Below, piece after piece: positions 24,199-25,427 of a stretch of DNA of 25,427 nt. The translations under genes and the position numbers were made by a program. Source of the stretch: a virus; IMG/VR virus record IMGVR_UViG_3300034152_000499, positions 1 through 25,427 of that record; one strand, written 5' to 3'. How positions within the stretch are numbered: position 1 is the stretch's first letter; each line of letters starts with the position of its first letter. Under the pieces are notes generated by a model, which saw nothing but the letters and a program-made list of their open reading frames with translations, was not told the origin of the DNA and did not search any database.

Positions 24199-24876
24199 TT
24201 AGCCAACTCGACGCTTTGTATCTGCAACCATGAGTTTGAAATCTACATATGTCTCGTCACCAGCAATACGATCTGAACTGATGAGATTGTAGAAAGCGCA
24301 ACACATGAATACTGCAATACCAGCGTTCACGAAAAAGAGTTGTGGTTCTGATTCAGACAACTCTTCACAAGACATTTCTTCGGGTGTTTGATCTTCAGGA
24401 TTGGCGATTTCTGGATGAAATCTGCATAAGTCTGGAGTTAGTTCACTACCCTCCTTCTTGACATATATTTGAACATTTCCATCAAGAAGCTCGTTACCAC
24501 CAGAGATCAAAACAACACTACTCAATGTTCTGCAATACTCTGATACAATTTTCCTTGTCTTGTGGTTATCCACGCATAGAAACACTATGTCATTATTTTG
24601 TATTACTTCGGAAACTGTATCATTGTTGATGTAAATCGGAATGGATGTGCAATCTATTCCTTTAAATCGAATAGAAAGTTCTTTAGCTTTTGATTCAGCT
24701 TTATTTTCTCCTACCCTTTTGAACTCTTGTCTTTCTTTATTCTTTTCCTCGTAGGAGTCGCCATCGATTAGGGTCATTGAGAAACTGTTATAACCCTGCG
24801 AGTAATAGAGATATCGGGTCAGCAGGTTGACCAAAACTGACCCGATTCCACCGAGACCTATGATTTTAATTTGCAC
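24199..24876 (-). CDS. E1/ThiF-like adenylating enzyme, copy 2 (PRTRC-ThiF-like)
   Basis: About 225 aa if it begins at the GTG at 24876 (MQIKIIGLGG), which places the first strand at the N-terminus; a TTG at 24897 would add seven residues. Numbered from the TTG, the Rossmann loop GLGGIGS is at 14-20. The acidic strand and Arg motif are in LIDGDSYEEKNKERQEF (Asp45, Asp47, Asn53, Arg56, Gln57). GENKAESKAK carries Lys66, and FLCVDNHKTRK has the DN pair (Asp110-Asn111) of active E1/MoeB/ThiF enzymes. A Cys in EEMSCEEL (177) is a possible catalytic Cys, followed by SEPQLFFVNAGIAVFM, a segment I associate with PRTRC-type and phage ThiF proteins. All adenylation residues look intact. It lies 61 bp before the Ubl gene and overlaps the upstream acidic gene. 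Confidence 0.8.
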   Translation of the reverse strand: MQIKIIGLGGIGSVLVNLLTRYLYYSQGYNSFSMTLIDGDSYEEKNKERQEFKRVGENKAESKAKELSIRFKGIDCTSIPIYINNDTVSEVIQNNDIVFLCVDNHKTRKIVSEYCRTLSSVVLISGGNELLDGNVQIYVKKEGSELTPDLCRFHPEIANPEDQTPEEMSCEELSESEPQLFFVNAGIAVFMCCAFYNLISSDRIAGDETYVDFKLMVADTKRRVG

Positions 24877-25427
24877 GTTTATTTCTTGCGTTTGCAACCC
24901 TCTCTTTCAACCATTCGGTTAGTGAAAATTGAGGAACTTCGTCTGGTGTTGGAATTTCTTTTCCATCATATGGTTCGTCATCAAATTCATGGCTCTTACC
25001 ATGTAGAAAGTCATCACTATTGTATTGATCTTCAACCATATCATGGATGTCTGGATCATACATCATTGATCCATCATCACGATCAAGAATGTCTGCGTCT
25101 TCTGTTGACACGATCATTACATCGTCATCTGGATCAATAAAATCATCATCTATAGTATCAAGGTATGTATCGGCATCAGCCATCAAATAATCATCATCTT
25201 CAATTATAAGATCATTGTCATCATCATCTTCTTCCCAATCAAAATAATTCAATGCCCATTCCAGTTTGTGTTTCAGAAAAACACACTTCTCGCATGGATT
25301 TGAATTTTTGTCAATTGCATTGTTTCCATCAAAATTCACTGGAGTTATATTTCGTGATGGGCCAACATTTAGTGGTGAAGTTGGTTTGCCTGCTGGTGGA
25401 ATCCCCCAAGCGGACCAATCATCATCA
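24866..25427 (-). CDS. Acidic protein of unknown function (5' partial)
   Basis: The frame is open to the right edge of the window. A GTG exists at 25339 but lacks a Shine-Dalgarno sequence and the frame continues upstream (...WSAWGIPPAGKPTSPLN), so the start is probably outside. The visible 186 residues include a Pro/Gly-rich N-terminal piece, a PCEKC (CxxC) motif, a short helix, then a very acidic Asp/Glu-rich stretch of roughly 100 residues. The C-terminus is a basic helix (SLTEWLKERVANARNKR). No family is recognised. Its 3' end overlaps the E1-like gene, so it belongs to the same operon and could be a substrate, adaptor or regulator of the Ubl module; this is inference from position. Confidence 0.6.
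   Translation of the reverse strand, partial: DDDWSAWGIPPAGKPTSPLNVGPSRNITPVNFDGNNAIDKNSNPCEKCVFLKHKLEWALNYFDWEEDDDDNDLIIEDDDYLMADADTYLDTIDDDFIDPDDDVMIVSTEDADILDRDDGSMMYDPDIHDMVEDQYNSDDFLHGKSHEFDDEPYDGKEIPTPDEVPQFSLTEWLKERVANARNKRAN

Noticed and set aside
24192-24204. Palindrome GGCTAAATTAGCC at the end of E1 copy 2
   Set aside because: The central spacing is too short for a full stem, and there is no U-run adjacent on the minus strand; not supported as a terminator.

Overview
The window is a gene-dense, A+T-rich segment of a large tailed bacteriophage genome. No host gene, tRNA, insertion sequence or CRISPR array was seen. A T4 gp6/gpJ-type baseplate wedge protein, a hub-like baseplate protein and a tape-measure-like protein point to a contractile-tailed (myovirus-type) virion. 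Near-complete RNA polymerase beta and beta' subunits point to a jumbo-class phage that transcribes at least part of its own genome. The host cannot be deduced from this sequence.

Layout. 1-3152 (+): baseplate wedge gene, open at the left edge, and an unrecognised helical protein. From 3149 to the right end every gene is on the minus strand, so transcription runs right to left. Left block (3149-14642): baseplate/tail-tube-like protein, tape-measure-like protein, HExxH metallopeptidase, large terminase (TerL), baseplate hub-like protein, a possible DUF932-like protein, a small methyltransferase, a protein with polymerase-palm-like motifs, an acidic protein and a small helical protein. Middle (14639-16366): the 7-deazaguanine/folate enzyme FolE2, a small Cys-rich protein and a tandem pair of paralogous small proteins. 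Right block (16363-25427): rpoB-like and rpoC-like genes, preceded in transcription order by a 72-aa protein and a ubiquitin-like module.

The outstanding feature is at about 22.3-24.9 kb. It holds an E1/ThiF-like adenylating enzyme, a SAP-like/ubiquitin-like (beta-grasp) fusion ending in Gly-Cys, a second E1/ThiF-like protein and a short protein with an E2-type HPN...Cys motif. This is a candidate complete ubiquitin-like activation and conjugation cassette encoded by a phage, placed directly upstream of the phage RNA polymerase genes and linked to them by overlapping or closely spaced genes. No deconjugating JAB protease is visible here.

Most minus-strand genes overlap by 1-4 nt or are spaced by a few bases, which suggests long coupled operons. 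Three genes (the DUF932-like protein, the acidic protein and the Ubl) have visibly higher G+C than their neighbours, and each is followed by a GC-rich hairpin; I read these as highly expressed genes. FolE2 suggests that the phage makes preQ0-type precursors, possibly for 7-deazaguanine DNA modification, but the other pathway genes are not in the window.
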